In this document: positions 1 through 7,252 of the stretch, piece after piece
Numbering within the stretch: position 1 is the first letter of the stretch
How the letters are laid out: each line of letters starts with the position of its first letter
Source of the DNA: Gammaproteobacteria bacterium
GTDB taxonomy: Bacteria; Pseudomonadota; Gammaproteobacteria; Pseudomonadales; Azotimanducaceae
Direction: 5' to 3'
Length of the DNA stretch: 38,631 nt
Assembly: GCA_026713185.1 (NCBI GenBank)
Contig: JAPOOX010000183.1
Location: 1-38,631, forward strand
Made by a program: the position numbers and the translations under genes
Notes under the pieces: model-generated
Databases searched by the model: none
The model's input: the letters and a program-made list of their open reading frames with translations, nothing else
What the model was told of the DNA's origin: nothing

Positions 1-1863
1 GCCGGATGCGCCAAAAGGCGGAATAAACGCCTTGAATGCCGCATCCAGATCATCCGGCATCGTCATCAATGACAACCCGTTATCGATACAGGCATCCGAT
101 AGCAATACGCCAGATCCTCCGGCGCCCGTCAGTATGAGGATATTTTCACCCAGCGGAGTCGGCAGCACCGACAATCCACGGGCAAATTCCAGCATGTCGT
201 TCAGGCTGCCGGCACGGATGACGCCACACTGATTCAATATGGCATCGTAGACCCGGTCGTTTCCGGCCAGCGCCCCGGTATGTGAATTCGCCGCCCGAGC
301 GCCGACACTGGTGCGTCCGGCTTTCAGTACCACCACGGGCTTGGTTTTTGACACTCTTGTGGCAACTTCTGCAAATGCCCGTCCGTCCTTCAGATCCTCC
401 ACGTGCATGGCGATAACCTGGGTATTTGGATCCTGCTCGAAGAAGGTCAGGAGATCGTCTTCGTCAATATCAGACTTGTTTCCAAGACCTACGATTGCGG
501 AAACGCCCATTCCGGTTGAACGGGAAAACCCTACGATCGCCATTCCCACACCACCACTCTGTGATGACAGTGCCACGGGACCTTTCTCGTCATAAGGCGT
601 GCAGAATGTCGCGCACAGGTTGTGGTGCGTATAATAAAAACCGTAGATATTCGGACCCATCAAACGAACGTTGTTATCGCGAGCAGCCTGTACTACTTCC
701 GCCTGTAGTTCATGTTCGCCAATTTCCGCGAAACCCGAGGGGATCAGGATGGCGCCAGCAATGCCTTTTTTGCCGACCTCTGCCAGCACACCCGCCACGA
801 ACCGGGCCGGGATACAGAAAATCGCAATATCGATGTTGCCTGGAACGTCGACAACACTGGCGTGACATTTACGTCCCAGTATTTCTTCCGCCTTAGGATG
901 TATTGGATAGATCTCGCCTGAGTAACCACCATCAATCAGGTTTTTCATGACCGAATTTCCGATCTTGCCCTCTTCTGCAGACGCGCCGATCACCGCCACA
1001 CCGTCCGGTTGCATGATGTGTTGCATGGCACTCAGGATATCTTCATGGGAAGGAGGACTTCGCACCGGGCCAGGTTCGAAGTCAGTCAGAATACGTACAT
1101 CGACAGCCGTCGCGCCGTTCGCTGACGCTAAAACGGGATTCAGGTCCATCTCGTCGATCTCCGGGAAATCGGCAATCAGTGCACCTGCTTTCACGATAAT
1201 GGAAGTTAACGCTGAACGATCCACGGGCGCTGCGCCGCGCACGCCGTTAAGGATTTCTGCACCGGCGATGTCATCGAGCATGGAAGCTACTTCGTCAGCA
1301 GAGGTTGGCGCCAGGCGGAAAGTCATGTCACCGAGTACTTCCACCAACGTGCCACCCAGACCGAAGGCTGTCAACTTGCCAAAAGTCGGGTCGGTGACCG
1401 CACCGACAATTACCTCCGTGGCACCGGACTGCATTTTTTGCACCTGTACGCCGGATATGGTGGCGTCCGGATTGAACGCTTTCGCACCAGCCACAATGCG
1501 AGAATACGCATTGCGTACATCATCCTGGCTCGTCAGGTTTGTCGCAACACCGCCCGCGTCTGTTTTATGCAGTATTTCAGGAGAATCGATCTTGAGAACA
1601 ACGGGAAAACCCATGTCTTCCGCCAGCGCTACCGCCTGGTCGGCAGAAGTCGCCCATCCCTGCTCAGGAGTCGGTATGCTGTAGGCATTGCATACCATCG
1701 ATGTCTCGCTTGCAGACAGCACTGTCCGGCCCTCGGACGCGACGTGATCCAGTATCTTGCGGACACTCTTCTTATCTGGACTCAATAGCTTTCCCAAGAC
1801 TTGCGGACTCTCTTCTGATCTGGACTCAATAGCTTTCCCAAGAATAACGACGTATGTCATCAT
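1..1863 (-). CDS. ADP/NDP-forming acyl-CoA (acetyl-CoA) synthetase, beta-alpha order, 3' end outside window
   Basis: Partial: 621 codons are visible and the reading frame is still open at base 1. The order of domains is ATP-grasp first (roughly residues 45-260, with GFPVVLKIDSPEILHKTDAGG and a later EMDLNPV motif) and then a Rossmann CoA-binding domain (from about residue 280, VAVIGASAEEGKIGN) and a succinyl-CoA-ligase-like part containing SHTGALAG; the likely phosphorylated histidine is H528. Members of this superfamily interconvert acyl-CoA, ADP and Pi with free acid, CoA and ATP. The acid used here cannot be told. The start is uncertain: the first ATG pair (1863/1860) has no clear ribosome site, and codons 6-36 cross a 44-bp tandem duplication that changes frame between copies. 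The gene stands alone, divergent from the dehydrogenase at 2002. Confidence 0.85.
   Translation of the reverse strand, partial: MMTYVVILGKAIESRSEESPQVLGKLLSPDKKSVRKILDHVASEGRTVLSASETSMVCNAYSIPTPEQGWATSADQAVALAEDMGFPVVLKIDSPEILHKTDAGGVATNLTSQDDVRNAYSRIVAGAKAFNPDATISGVQVQKMQSGATEVIVGAVTDPTFGKLTAFGLGGTLVEVLGDMTFRLAPTSADEVASMLDDIAGAEILNGVRGAAPVDRSALTSIIVKAGALIADFPEIDEMDLNPVLASANGATAVDVRILTDFEPGPVRSPPSHEDILSAMQHIMQPDGVAVIGASAEEGKIGNSVMKNLIDGGYSGEIYPIHPKAEEILGRKCHASVVDVPGNIDIAIFCIPARFVAGVLAEVGKKGIAGAILIPSGFAEIGEHELQAEVVQAARDNNVRLMGPNIYGFYYTHHNLCATFCTPYDEKGPVALSSQSGGVGMAIVGFSRSTGMGVSAIVGLGNKSDIDEDDLLTFFEQDPNTQVIAMHVEDLKDGRAFAEVATRVSKTKPVVVLKAGRTSVGARAANSHTGALAGNDRVYDAILNQCGVIRAGSLNDMLEFARGLSVLPTPLGENILILTGAGGSGVLLSDACIDNGLSLMTMPDDLDAAFKAFIPPFGASG
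1757..1844. repeat. 44-bp tandem duplication at the 5' end of the synthetase gene
   Basis: Bases 1757-1800 and 1801-1844 are two adjacent copies with four mismatches at most (for example cacttcttat versus tctcttctgat in the same place). The unit is not a multiple of three, so the two copies are read in different frames in the minus-strand gene: the copy next to the start gives GKAIESRSEES and the second gives GKLLSPDKKSVRK, which looks like the normal N-terminus. Confidence 0.9.
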
Positions 1864-2001
1864 AGCCAAGAGACGCTTGTATAAGCAACGTCAGATAAGT
1901 GTGTATAGTCGGGCATGACAGCGGTGAAGTATCGAACTGCGGGTGCTTTGTTTCTGTTAGTATTCGATCCTGCATAATTAATTTATAAAGGATTTAATAC
2001 A

Positions 2002-3090
2002 ATGACAATTATCTCTCCTGCTGATGGTCCCGTTGCCGTAACCGGCGCCTCCGGTTTCGTCGGCTCACACCTGGTCAGGAATCTCGTCGAACACGGCTAC
2101 ACCGTACACGCCTGCCTGCGTGATACCAGGCGCGCGGACAAAACGGCCTACCTTATTGATATCGACAATACAGGTCCGGGTAGCGTCAAGCTCTTCTCCT
2201 GCGACCTGTATAAAGCCGCGGATGGCGAATACGACGAAGCGTTTGCCGGTTGTTCTGCAGTATTTCATGTTGCTGCGGATATCGGTTCTGACGCGGCCAC
2301 CTACGGTCGCCTCTCTCCTCTGAAACAGTACGAGGGGTTAGTCGATATGACTGTAGCTATCCTTGCATCCTGCAAGAAAGCCGGCACGGTGAGGCAGGTT
2401 ATTTACACGTCCTCCGTGGCCGCCGTGTTGGGACCGGGTGCACCCGACCGGCCTTCCGATTATATGTTTACAGAAGATGACTGGGCAGGCGGCAGCTACG
2501 AAACCCTTGAAGAACGTCATATGGGCGAAGATGGTAAAACGCTCTGGACAGCCGAGGCGCGCGCATATTCCAAGGGCAAGGTGGATGCCGAGAAAGCCGG
2601 TTTCGCCTTCGGTATCGAGACCGGCATCGATGTCATTTCCATCTGCCCCTTCCACGTCCTCGGACCGCTACTCGGCGTTCCGCATGATGCAGTATGGCAG
2701 CACCGCCTTGGTCTTGCGCTCAAGGGCGAAAGTAAAATGGAAGAGCGTGGCAACATGGCGTGGAACATCATCGATGTGCGTGACATTGCACAAGCCCAGC
2801 GTTTGGCTGCGGAAAGCGACGTGGCTACCAATGGCTCGCGATATTGTCTGGTGGCCCATGACGAATCCGGCGAACCGACAGGCGATGAGTTTCTCGACCT
2901 GGTGCAAGAACTGTTTCCCAACCACAACGTCTGCGGCGGCTTTAGACCGGAGCCGACCGATCGCCGCGCCAGATGCCGCTGTACCAAGGCAATTAATGAG
3001 CTCGGACTGAAGCCCCGCAGCGCGCGGGAAACATTGCGCGATACGGGTAATTCGCTGATCGAACTGGGTATCGTGCCCGAGTCTTCATAG
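2002..3090 (+). CDS. NAD(P)-dependent epimerase/dehydratase, dihydroflavonol-4-reductase-like
   Basis: A 362-residue extended short-chain dehydrogenase/reductase. The N-terminal Rossmann motif is VTGASGFVGSHL (residues 13-24), followed by the DFR/cinnamoyl-CoA-reductase-like pattern in which an Arg after the second strand (CLRDTRR) suggests NADP(H). The catalytic Ser lies in YTSSVAAV and the YxxxK pair in AYSKGK. It should reduce a carbonyl or oxidise a hydroxyl group of a small molecule; bacterial members of this group have varied and mostly unknown substrates. The ATG is preceded by AAGGA at a suitable distance. It appears monocistronic: the upstream gene is divergent and a repeat element begins about 20 bp after the stop. 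Confidence 0.85.
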   Translation: MTIISPADGPVAVTGASGFVGSHLVRNLVEHGYTVHACLRDTRRADKTAYLIDIDNTGPGSVKLFSCDLYKAADGEYDEAFAGCSAVFHVAADIGSDAATYGRLSPLKQYEGLVDMTVAILASCKKAGTVRQVIYTSSVAAVLGPGAPDRPSDYMFTEDDWAGGSYETLEERHMGEDGKTLWTAEARAYSKGKVDAEKAGFAFGIETGIDVISICPFHVLGPLLGVPHDAVWQHRLGLALKGESKMEERGNMAWNIIDVRDIAQAQRLAAESDVATNGSRYCLVAHDESGEPTGDEFLDLVQELFPNHNVCGGFRPEPTDRRARCRCTKAINELGLKPRSARETLRDTGNSLIELGIVPESS

Positions 3091-3107
3091 ACTGCCTGGA
3101 CCGGATG

Positions 3108-3368
3108 GTGCTCTCATCAAACAAATAGTCTCTAAACCCGGGTTTCGGGGCAGCCACCCCGTACGATGCTATCAAACAGACACTATTCCCAACATACAGC
3201 AGGTGGCTTTGGGGCGTTCATTTGCGTAAGCATAATGTCGGAGCGCCGAGTTGGAGGAGCATGACTACAGGCATGCGGGGGAAGCGAATGACGAACAAAA
3301 TCCAGGTAAGTCGGCCTGTTTGCTGCGCGACAGCGGCAGGGCGAGTTTTTGACCCGCTGAAGGCTCTG
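3108..3368 (+). repeat. Composite dispersed repeat, copy A (three modules)
   Basis: This gene-free stretch between the dehydrogenase and the tRNA is made of three modules found elsewhere in the window. Module 1 (3108-3165) matches the reverse complement of 27727-27784. Module 2 (about 3196-3285, with ctttggggcgttcatttgc and the string gagcatgactacaggcatgc) matches the reverse complement of about 27865-27956. Module 3 (3293-3368, core aatccaggtaagtcggcctg) matches 4056-4131, the reverse complement of 27985-28036, and 36166-36212. The word atcaaaca occurs at the start of several modules. No protein can be supported here. Confidence 0.85.
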
Positions 3369-3406
3369 AACTGAGTCGATCGTGGAAAAAGGTAACTATA
3401 TCAATT

Positions 3407-3496
3407 TGGTAGAGAGGCAGGGATTCGAACCCTGGGACGGGTCACCCCGTCAAATGATTTCGAATCATTCCCGTTCAACCACTCCGGCACCTCTCC
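3407..3496 (-). tRNA. tRNA-Ser (anticodon CGA)
   Basis: Reading the minus strand gives a 90-base class II tRNA: acceptor GGAGAGG / CCTCTCT, D arm GCCGGAGTGGTTGAACGG, anticodon stem AATGA/TCATT around loop TTCGAAA (anticodon CGA, decoding UCG), a long variable arm GACGGGGTGACCCGTC, T arm CAGGGTTCGAATCCCTG, and an encoded CCA. The last acceptor pair is G1-U72 and the discriminator reads A rather than the G usual for bacterial tRNA-Ser. Confidence 0.93.
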
Positions 3497-3604
3497 CTTG
3501 AGAATCAGTTTAACCGACTATTCCGGTGACAGACACCCCGGGAAAATAATTACAGTAGTTGTCTTGCCAGCCGCAGGTACTGCTACAATTTAACCTGGGA
3601 ATAA

Positions 3605-3934
3605 ATGTTGGAGGTACCCATCAATAATTCAGCCCATTTTTTTATCGGCCAGCAGGTCACCCACAGACTATTCAATTACCGGGGTCTTGTTGTTGACGTG
3701 GACCCGGAATTTTCCGGTACCGAGGAGTGGTACCGGAATATGGCGCGCAGCAAACCGCCGAAAGATGCACCCTGGTATCACCTGCTGGTGCATGGCGCTG
3801 ATCACACAACTTACGTCGCGGAGCGGAACCTGGATGAATATGAAGGTACCGATTTCATTGATCATCCAATGTTGCCGGTTTTTTTTGATGGTTTTAAGGA
3901 TGGCGTTTACCAGCCGAAGCGAAATCTGAACTGA
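3605..3934 (+). CDS. hspQ: Heat shock protein HspQ / hemimethylated-DNA-binding YccV family
   Basis: A 109-residue protein with the whole YccV-like fold: FFIGQQVTHRLFNYRGLVVDVDP at residues 12-34, then APWYHLLV and TTYVAERNL, the diagnostic strands of the family. In Escherichia coli HspQ acts in the cytoplasm as a specificity-enhancing factor for Lon and was first seen binding hemimethylated oriC DNA. The loop between the first two strands is short, as in many non-enteric homologues. The ATG at 3605 is the only start upstream of the conserved core; a GGAGG lies just inside the gene, at 3610, and cannot serve this start. Transcribed alone; a hairpin follows the stop. Confidence 0.93.
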   Translation: MLEVPINNSAHFFIGQQVTHRLFNYRGLVVDVDPEFSGTEEWYRNMARSKPPKDAPWYHLLVHGADHTTYVAERNLDEYEGTDFIDHPMLPVFFDGFKDGVYQPKRNLN

Positions 3935-3956
3935 TCAGTATGAACAACTGGATCAA

Positions 3957-3985
3957 GGGGAGACCAGTGGATGCCACTTCTCCCC
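3957..3985 (+). terminator. Hairpin after hspQ, possible terminator without a T-run
   Basis: ggggaga at 3957 pairs with tctcccc ending at 3985, and inside it agtgg pairs with ccact around a 3-base loop, with a 2-base bulge. It begins 22 bp after the hspQ stop. No run of T follows, so intrinsic termination is uncertain; it could be a 3'-end stabilising hairpin. Confidence 0.45.
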
Positions 3986-4029
3986 GGACAGAATGGAAAC
4001 AGCCAAAGGCGCCAACACCAAAAAAGAGC

Positions 4030-4131
4030 CTTGTTAAACCCTCATCAAACACAACAAAGAAAATCCAGGTAAGCCGGACTGTTTGCTCCGCGACAGCGGC
4101 AGGGAGAGTTATTGGCCGCTGAAGGCTCTCA
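4030..4131 (+). repeat. Dispersed repeat, copy B
   Basis: Shares the module 3 sequence with copy A almost base for base: catcaaacacaacaaagaaa, then aatccaggtaagccgg, ctgtttgctccgcgacagcgg, and the tail gccgctgaaggctct, which is also at 3354-3367. Its orientation is the same as copy A. A short open frame runs through it, but because the same bases recur in intergenic places I do not read it as a gene. Confidence 0.8.
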
Positions 4132-4320
4132 GGTACCTGACCCGCGCTTATTCTGACCAAGGGCTATGTTCCTGGTTCCTTTGGTCATGTCCATGCCACT
4201 GACCCCATTAGGTATCTGCTGTATCTTTTTCCCGGATTTAAGGAAAGCACGTATGTCTGCCTGCAAATTTTCTCGAAGTTGAACAGTGGTAGGACCGTTT
4301 CGGCTGGTCTTTGTGGCCAT
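4129..4320 (-). CDS. Small basic protein of unknown function
   Basis: A 63-residue open frame starting with ATG at 4320, with AGGA seven bases upstream. The sequence is hydrophilic and basic. Residues 14-38 (VQLRENLQADIRAFLKSGKKIQQIP) look like an amphipathic helix followed by an IxxIP turn, a pattern seen in several short proteobacterial proteins; I cannot name a family. The C-terminus abuts repeat copy B. It could be a real small gene or chance; the good ribosome site and the protein-like composition favour a gene. Confidence 0.5.
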   Translation of the reverse strand: MATKTSRNGPTTVQLRENLQADIRAFLKSGKKIQQIPNGVSGMDMTKGTRNIALGQNKRGSGT

Positions 4321-4491
4321 TACTATTTCCTGAAGTTTTGAATAAATCAGTTCAGAGCATACTGTATCCGTTATTCAAAAGCTATCCGTACCCCGGGAAA
4401 CTCATTCAGGTGAGTAAAATTGTCTACCATTATTTGCATGCTGTCCCGGCCATACCTATCATTCCAGAGAACATCACAAGAACAACCCGAA

Positions 4492-4956
4492 ATGGATAAC
4501 ATCATCGGCAGTGACAATCCTTTTACCGACGACGAACGCAACTTGCTTCGACAGGTCGCCGGTCTGATTATTCCGGCAAGCAATCAGTACAACGTTCCCG
4601 GCGCCGACGATGAAACAATCTTCGGCAGAATTCTGGTACTGGCTGCCGGTGCGGCAGAAACCTTGAAGTTTCAGCTTGAAGCATTTGAAAATCTTGCCGC
4701 AAAAAGACACAAAGAATGTTTTTCCAATCTCGACAAGGCAGATAAAATCACGTTACTTAAGGACACCACCAATTCAAATTTCCTGAACAGGATGATCATG
4801 TATACCGCCGAATGCTACTATGCAGATGGTCGTGTTCTGGAATCCATTAATCTGAAATCAACTCCCCCATTTCCTGGCGGTTATGAATTGGAACAGGGAG
4901 ACTGGTCCTTACTGGATCCGGTCAGAAAACGTAAACCATTTTATAAAAAGGTCTGA
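4492..4956 (+). CDS. Gluconate 2-dehydrogenase subunit 3-like protein
   Basis: A 154-residue protein from ATG 4492. The opening NPFTDDERNLLRQVAGLIIPA is the typical helix of the gluconate 2-dehydrogenase subunit 3 family, the small partner of periplasmic GMC-type oxidoreductases. No large GMC subunit or cytochrome is in the window, and no Tat or Sec signal is seen. The start is open: the frame extends to a TTG at 4420 with a strong AGGTGAG upstream, which would add 24 residues. The stop at 4954-4956 directly abuts the end of the convergent DoxX gene. Confidence 0.65.
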   Translation: MDNIIGSDNPFTDDERNLLRQVAGLIIPASNQYNVPGADDETIFGRILVLAAGAAETLKFQLEAFENLAAKRHKECFSNLDKADKITLLKDTTNSNFLNRMIMYTAECYYADGRVLESINLKSTPPFPGGYELEQGDWSLLDPVRKRKPFYKKV

Positions 4957-5547
4957 TCAACGACGGAATTTCCTTGCAATCCAGTAATCCACACTGACAT
5001 AACGCCCGCCGCCGAGGTACAGAAGCGCAAGCAACATGATGAAATAGGTTGCGGCAAATTCAATGCCATTGTTCAGCACAACAAATGAACCATTTTCCGT
5101 TAGCCAACTATAATTCCCATGTTCCCGCAGTATCGATCTGGCCTGGCTCAGGCGTCTGATTGCACCCTCGGTTCGTTCCGTGGCAAAGATGCCACTGCCC
5201 GTCGCGATAGTCAGCCAGCCATTTGCCCAATGTACCGTAACGGCTGCTATGACCATGGTGAACATCAACGGGATGGTGATCCAGCGTGTGGCAATACCGA
5301 ATACCAGCAGAATGGATCCACCAAGTTCCACCGCTGTTACCAGAAAAGCCATTAGCCAGGGTAAGGGAAGGTTCAAGCCGTCTGCTCTGCCAAACCAGTC
5401 AACCGTGCTTTGAAAAGAATTGAACTTACTGATACCGGCCAGATAGAACACCGGCGCCAGGTATGCCCTAAGGAGTAATGGTGCAATGAAATCCACATGA
5501 CGGGTTGTCTCCAGCAGGTCCTGAAGTTTATTGATCTGAGTAATCAT
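4957..5547 (-). CDS. DoxX family membrane protein, last gene of the copper-RiPP operon
   Basis: A 196-residue integral membrane protein with the DoxX pattern of four hydrophobic segments (about residues 22-42, 62-85, 88-108 and 160-180 by eye), including LLLRAYLAPVFYLAGISKF near the N-terminus and an acidic residue in VELGGSILLVFGIATRW. DoxX proteins accompany MNIO/HvfC gene pairs in copper- and gold-induced operons (the fourth gene, called gigD or hvfD in some work); the exact role is not settled. The frame stays open far upstream, but the ATG at 5547 has AGAGGT seven bases before it and starts 4 bases after the hvfC stop, so the longer version is rejected. Confidence 0.85.
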   Translation of the reverse strand: MITQINKLQDLLETTRHVDFIAPLLLRAYLAPVFYLAGISKFNSFQSTVDWFGRADGLNLPLPWLMAFLVTAVELGGSILLVFGIATRWITIPLMFTMVIAAVTVHWANGWLTIATGSGIFATERTEGAIRRLSQARSILREHGNYSWLTENGSFVVLNNGIEFAATYFIMLLALLYLGGGRYVSVDYWIARKFRR

Positions 5548-5551
5548 GATG

Positions 5552-6346
5552 TTACCTCTTGTCACTTGTATCTCTTGTCTCTTCGCTGTTGAAATTGTCC
5601 AGAACTGATTGTCTGGATGTTTCAAAGACACACTGTTTATTGAACCGTTGCAACATGGCCACACCACTTTCGATAAAGGCTTCTGTATTCCGGGGAGCCA
5701 TTTGATCCGCCATGTCAGCAAGCCAGTGACCTGCCACCAAACCGGGATTGTCATGCAATGTATCCATGAACTGAAAGGTAAAAGGCTGGAGTTCAAAGAA
5801 ACGCACGGACTCATCGGGGTCCCGGAAAACCAGCAGTAACGTTGGCTGTTCACCGGGTTGAGAATCCGGCTGAATATGGTGGACCGGATATGTATAAGCC
5901 AGCGGTTCGGCAACCGCGGACAGTTGTATCGGGACGGTGCAAAGATCCTCTTCCGGGACCGGTTTATCAGGCACCTCTGACTGGTGCGTAAAAAGATGCA
6001 CATTTATCCATTCATAGTGCGCCAGTTCAAGCAGAAAGCCAGGATCATCACCAATATTCTGTCTACCCGATAAATAATGCACAAACTCTTCAGACAGTTT
6101 TGGGAAGTATGGCGTTTCCGCCTGATGCGATATGAGGAAGTCGCGCACCAGTTGTCGCCAGCGTTCTATTGGCAGAATACCTTTGAGCGTGGGAAAAAAA
6201 TCACTGAGCAGGGACTGGAGATTATTGAACACAAGTTCGGTATATATACCTACCCGCCGGGGGTCCAGACCAGCCGGGACGGGTACTGCATCAGGATTCC
6301 TGAGATGTTCCGTAAACGCCTTCTGCAGTTGAAAGAGTTCAGACAT
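5552..6346 (-). CDS. hvfC: HvfC/BufC family RiPP maturation partner (DUF2063)
   Basis: A 264-residue protein. The N-terminal region (residues 1-90: LFQLQKAFTEHLRN, then YTELVFNNLQSLLSDFFPTL) is the DUF2063 DNA-binding-like helical domain, and the C-terminal half is a mixed domain with ELQPFTFQFMD. In characterised systems this partner binds the precursor leader and hands the peptide to the MNIO enzyme. Its ATG overlaps the end of the upstream MNIO gene by 8 bp, indicating translational coupling and a shared complex. The symbol follows the hvf naming; buf and gig names are used for the same kind of gene. Confidence 0.88.
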   Translation of the reverse strand: MSELFQLQKAFTEHLRNPDAVPVPAGLDPRRVGIYTELVFNNLQSLLSDFFPTLKGILPIERWRQLVRDFLISHQAETPYFPKLSEEFVHYLSGRQNIGDDPGFLLELAHYEWINVHLFTHQSEVPDKPVPEEDLCTVPIQLSAVAEPLAYTYPVHHIQPDSQPGEQPTLLLVFRDPDESVRFFELQPFTFQFMDTLHDNPGLVAGHWLADMADQMAPRNTEAFIESGVAMLQRFNKQCVFETSRQSVLDNFNSEETRDTSDKR

Positions 6347-7175
6347 TCTCCAGCTCTACTGCATGCTGACGAATGTGGATTGCCTCAATTTCCTCAAGCA
6401 GTCGTGGCATAGGCGGAAAGTTGAAATCACGTTCCAGTAAAGTCGGCTTCGGGCCTGTCAATTCATAAGTGTCTTCAAGCAGTTTCCAGACAGGATGAAT
6501 GACGTCAGCACCATGGGTATCGATAATCAGACCATCCGGTTCAACGTAGTGTCCTGCAATGTGAAGATAACTAACCCGGTCAAGTGGCATGCGCCTGATG
6601 AAATCCATGGGTTCGTACCCATGATTGACACTATTGACGTACACATTGTTGACATCCAGCAACATGTCACAATCAGCTTCCTCGATCACGGCACAAACAA
6701 AAGCCGCCTCATCAAGGTCACGTCTGGGAGTGGTGTAATAGGACACGTTCTCCAGTGCAATACGCTGCTCCAGAATATCCTGTGCCTGTCTGACCCGATT
6801 GGCCGTGTAGGTGACAGCCTCATCAGTAAATGGCATTGGCAGAAGATCATACAACTGCCCACCATCGTTGGTATAGCTTAAATGTTCGCTGTAGATACGA
6901 ACCTGATGATCAGCAATAAACTGCTTGATATCCGTGAGCAACACCTCGTCAAGAGGAGCCGGGCCACCAATGGACAATGACAACCCATGACACACAACGG
7001 GTGTCTTTTCGCTTATACAGCGTAATTGACGACCAAACCTGCCGCCCAGTCCAACCCAGTTCTCGGGTGCAAGCTCAAAGAAATCAATAGTCTCTGGAAC
7101 TTCCCCGGACATCTCTTTAGTCATGGAACGGCGCAGACCGAGACCTGCGCCCTCTATGACTTGAGTGTCATCCAT
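6339..7175 (-). CDS. hvfB: Multinuclear non-haem iron oxidative enzyme (MNIO, DUF692), HvfB/BufB-like
   Basis: A 278-residue TIM-barrel enzyme from ATG 7175 (MDDTQVIEGAGLGLRR). The metal-site motifs of DUF692 are present: HGLSLSIGG, SEHLSY, ALENVSYY, DVNNVYVN, HIAGHY and ERDFNFP, supplying His, Glu, Asn and Asp ligands. MNIO enzymes use two or three irons and oxygen to rewrite cysteine residues of a precursor peptide into oxazolone/thioamide or thiooxazole groups that bind copper. The frame extends upstream to a TTG at 7211, but that codon lies inside a perfect hairpin, so ATG 7175 is chosen. It lies between the precursor gene and hvfC. Confidence 0.9.
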   Translation of the reverse strand: MDDTQVIEGAGLGLRRSMTKEMSGEVPETIDFFELAPENWVGLGGRFGRQLRCISEKTPVVCHGLSLSIGGPAPLDEVLLTDIKQFIADHQVRIYSEHLSYTNDGGQLYDLLPMPFTDEAVTYTANRVRQAQDILEQRIALENVSYYTTPRRDLDEAAFVCAVIEEADCDMLLDVNNVYVNSVNHGYEPMDFIRRMPLDRVSYLHIAGHYVEPDGLIIDTHGADVIHPVWKLLEDTYELTGPKPTLLERDFNFPPMPRLLEEIEAIHIRQHAVELENV

Positions 7176-7184
7176 AATAGCGAG

Positions 7185-7212
7185 ATTGTGGAACACCAGG
7201 GTGTTCCACAAT
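7185..7212 (-). promoter_or_regulatory. Perfect 13-bp hairpin between hvfA and hvfB
   Basis: attgtggaacacc at 7185-7197 and ggtgttccacaat at 7200-7212 are exact inverted repeats with a 2-base spacer. It sits 9 bases upstream of the chosen hvfB ATG and about 40 bases after the hvfA stop. No T-run follows on the transcribed strand. A processing, stability or attenuation element that makes precursor mRNA more abundant than enzyme mRNA would fit, and it could also mask the hvfB start. Confidence 0.7.
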
Positions 7213-7252
7213 AATGCAGATGGTGTTTAGGCATCACCTGCGATTGAAGAAT

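Noticed and set aside
947-1684. Long plus-strand open frame of 245 codons
   Set aside because: It is antisense to the acyl-CoA synthetase, whose minus frame has clear ATP-grasp and CoA-binding motifs; the plus product is Ser/Ala-rich with no motif.
3940-4122. 60-codon plus-strand open frame after hspQ
   Set aside because: It is mostly repeat copy B, which recurs in other gaps in other frames.
4957-6003. DoxX gene read as 348 codons with a longer N-terminus
   Set aside because: The extra part overlaps hvfC in another frame and has no DoxX similarity; ATG 5547 has a good ribosome site and sits 4 bp after the hvfC stop.
7176-7211. TTG start for hvfB at 7211
   Set aside because: The codon is inside the perfect hairpin and lacks a ribosome site; family text begins after ATG 7175.
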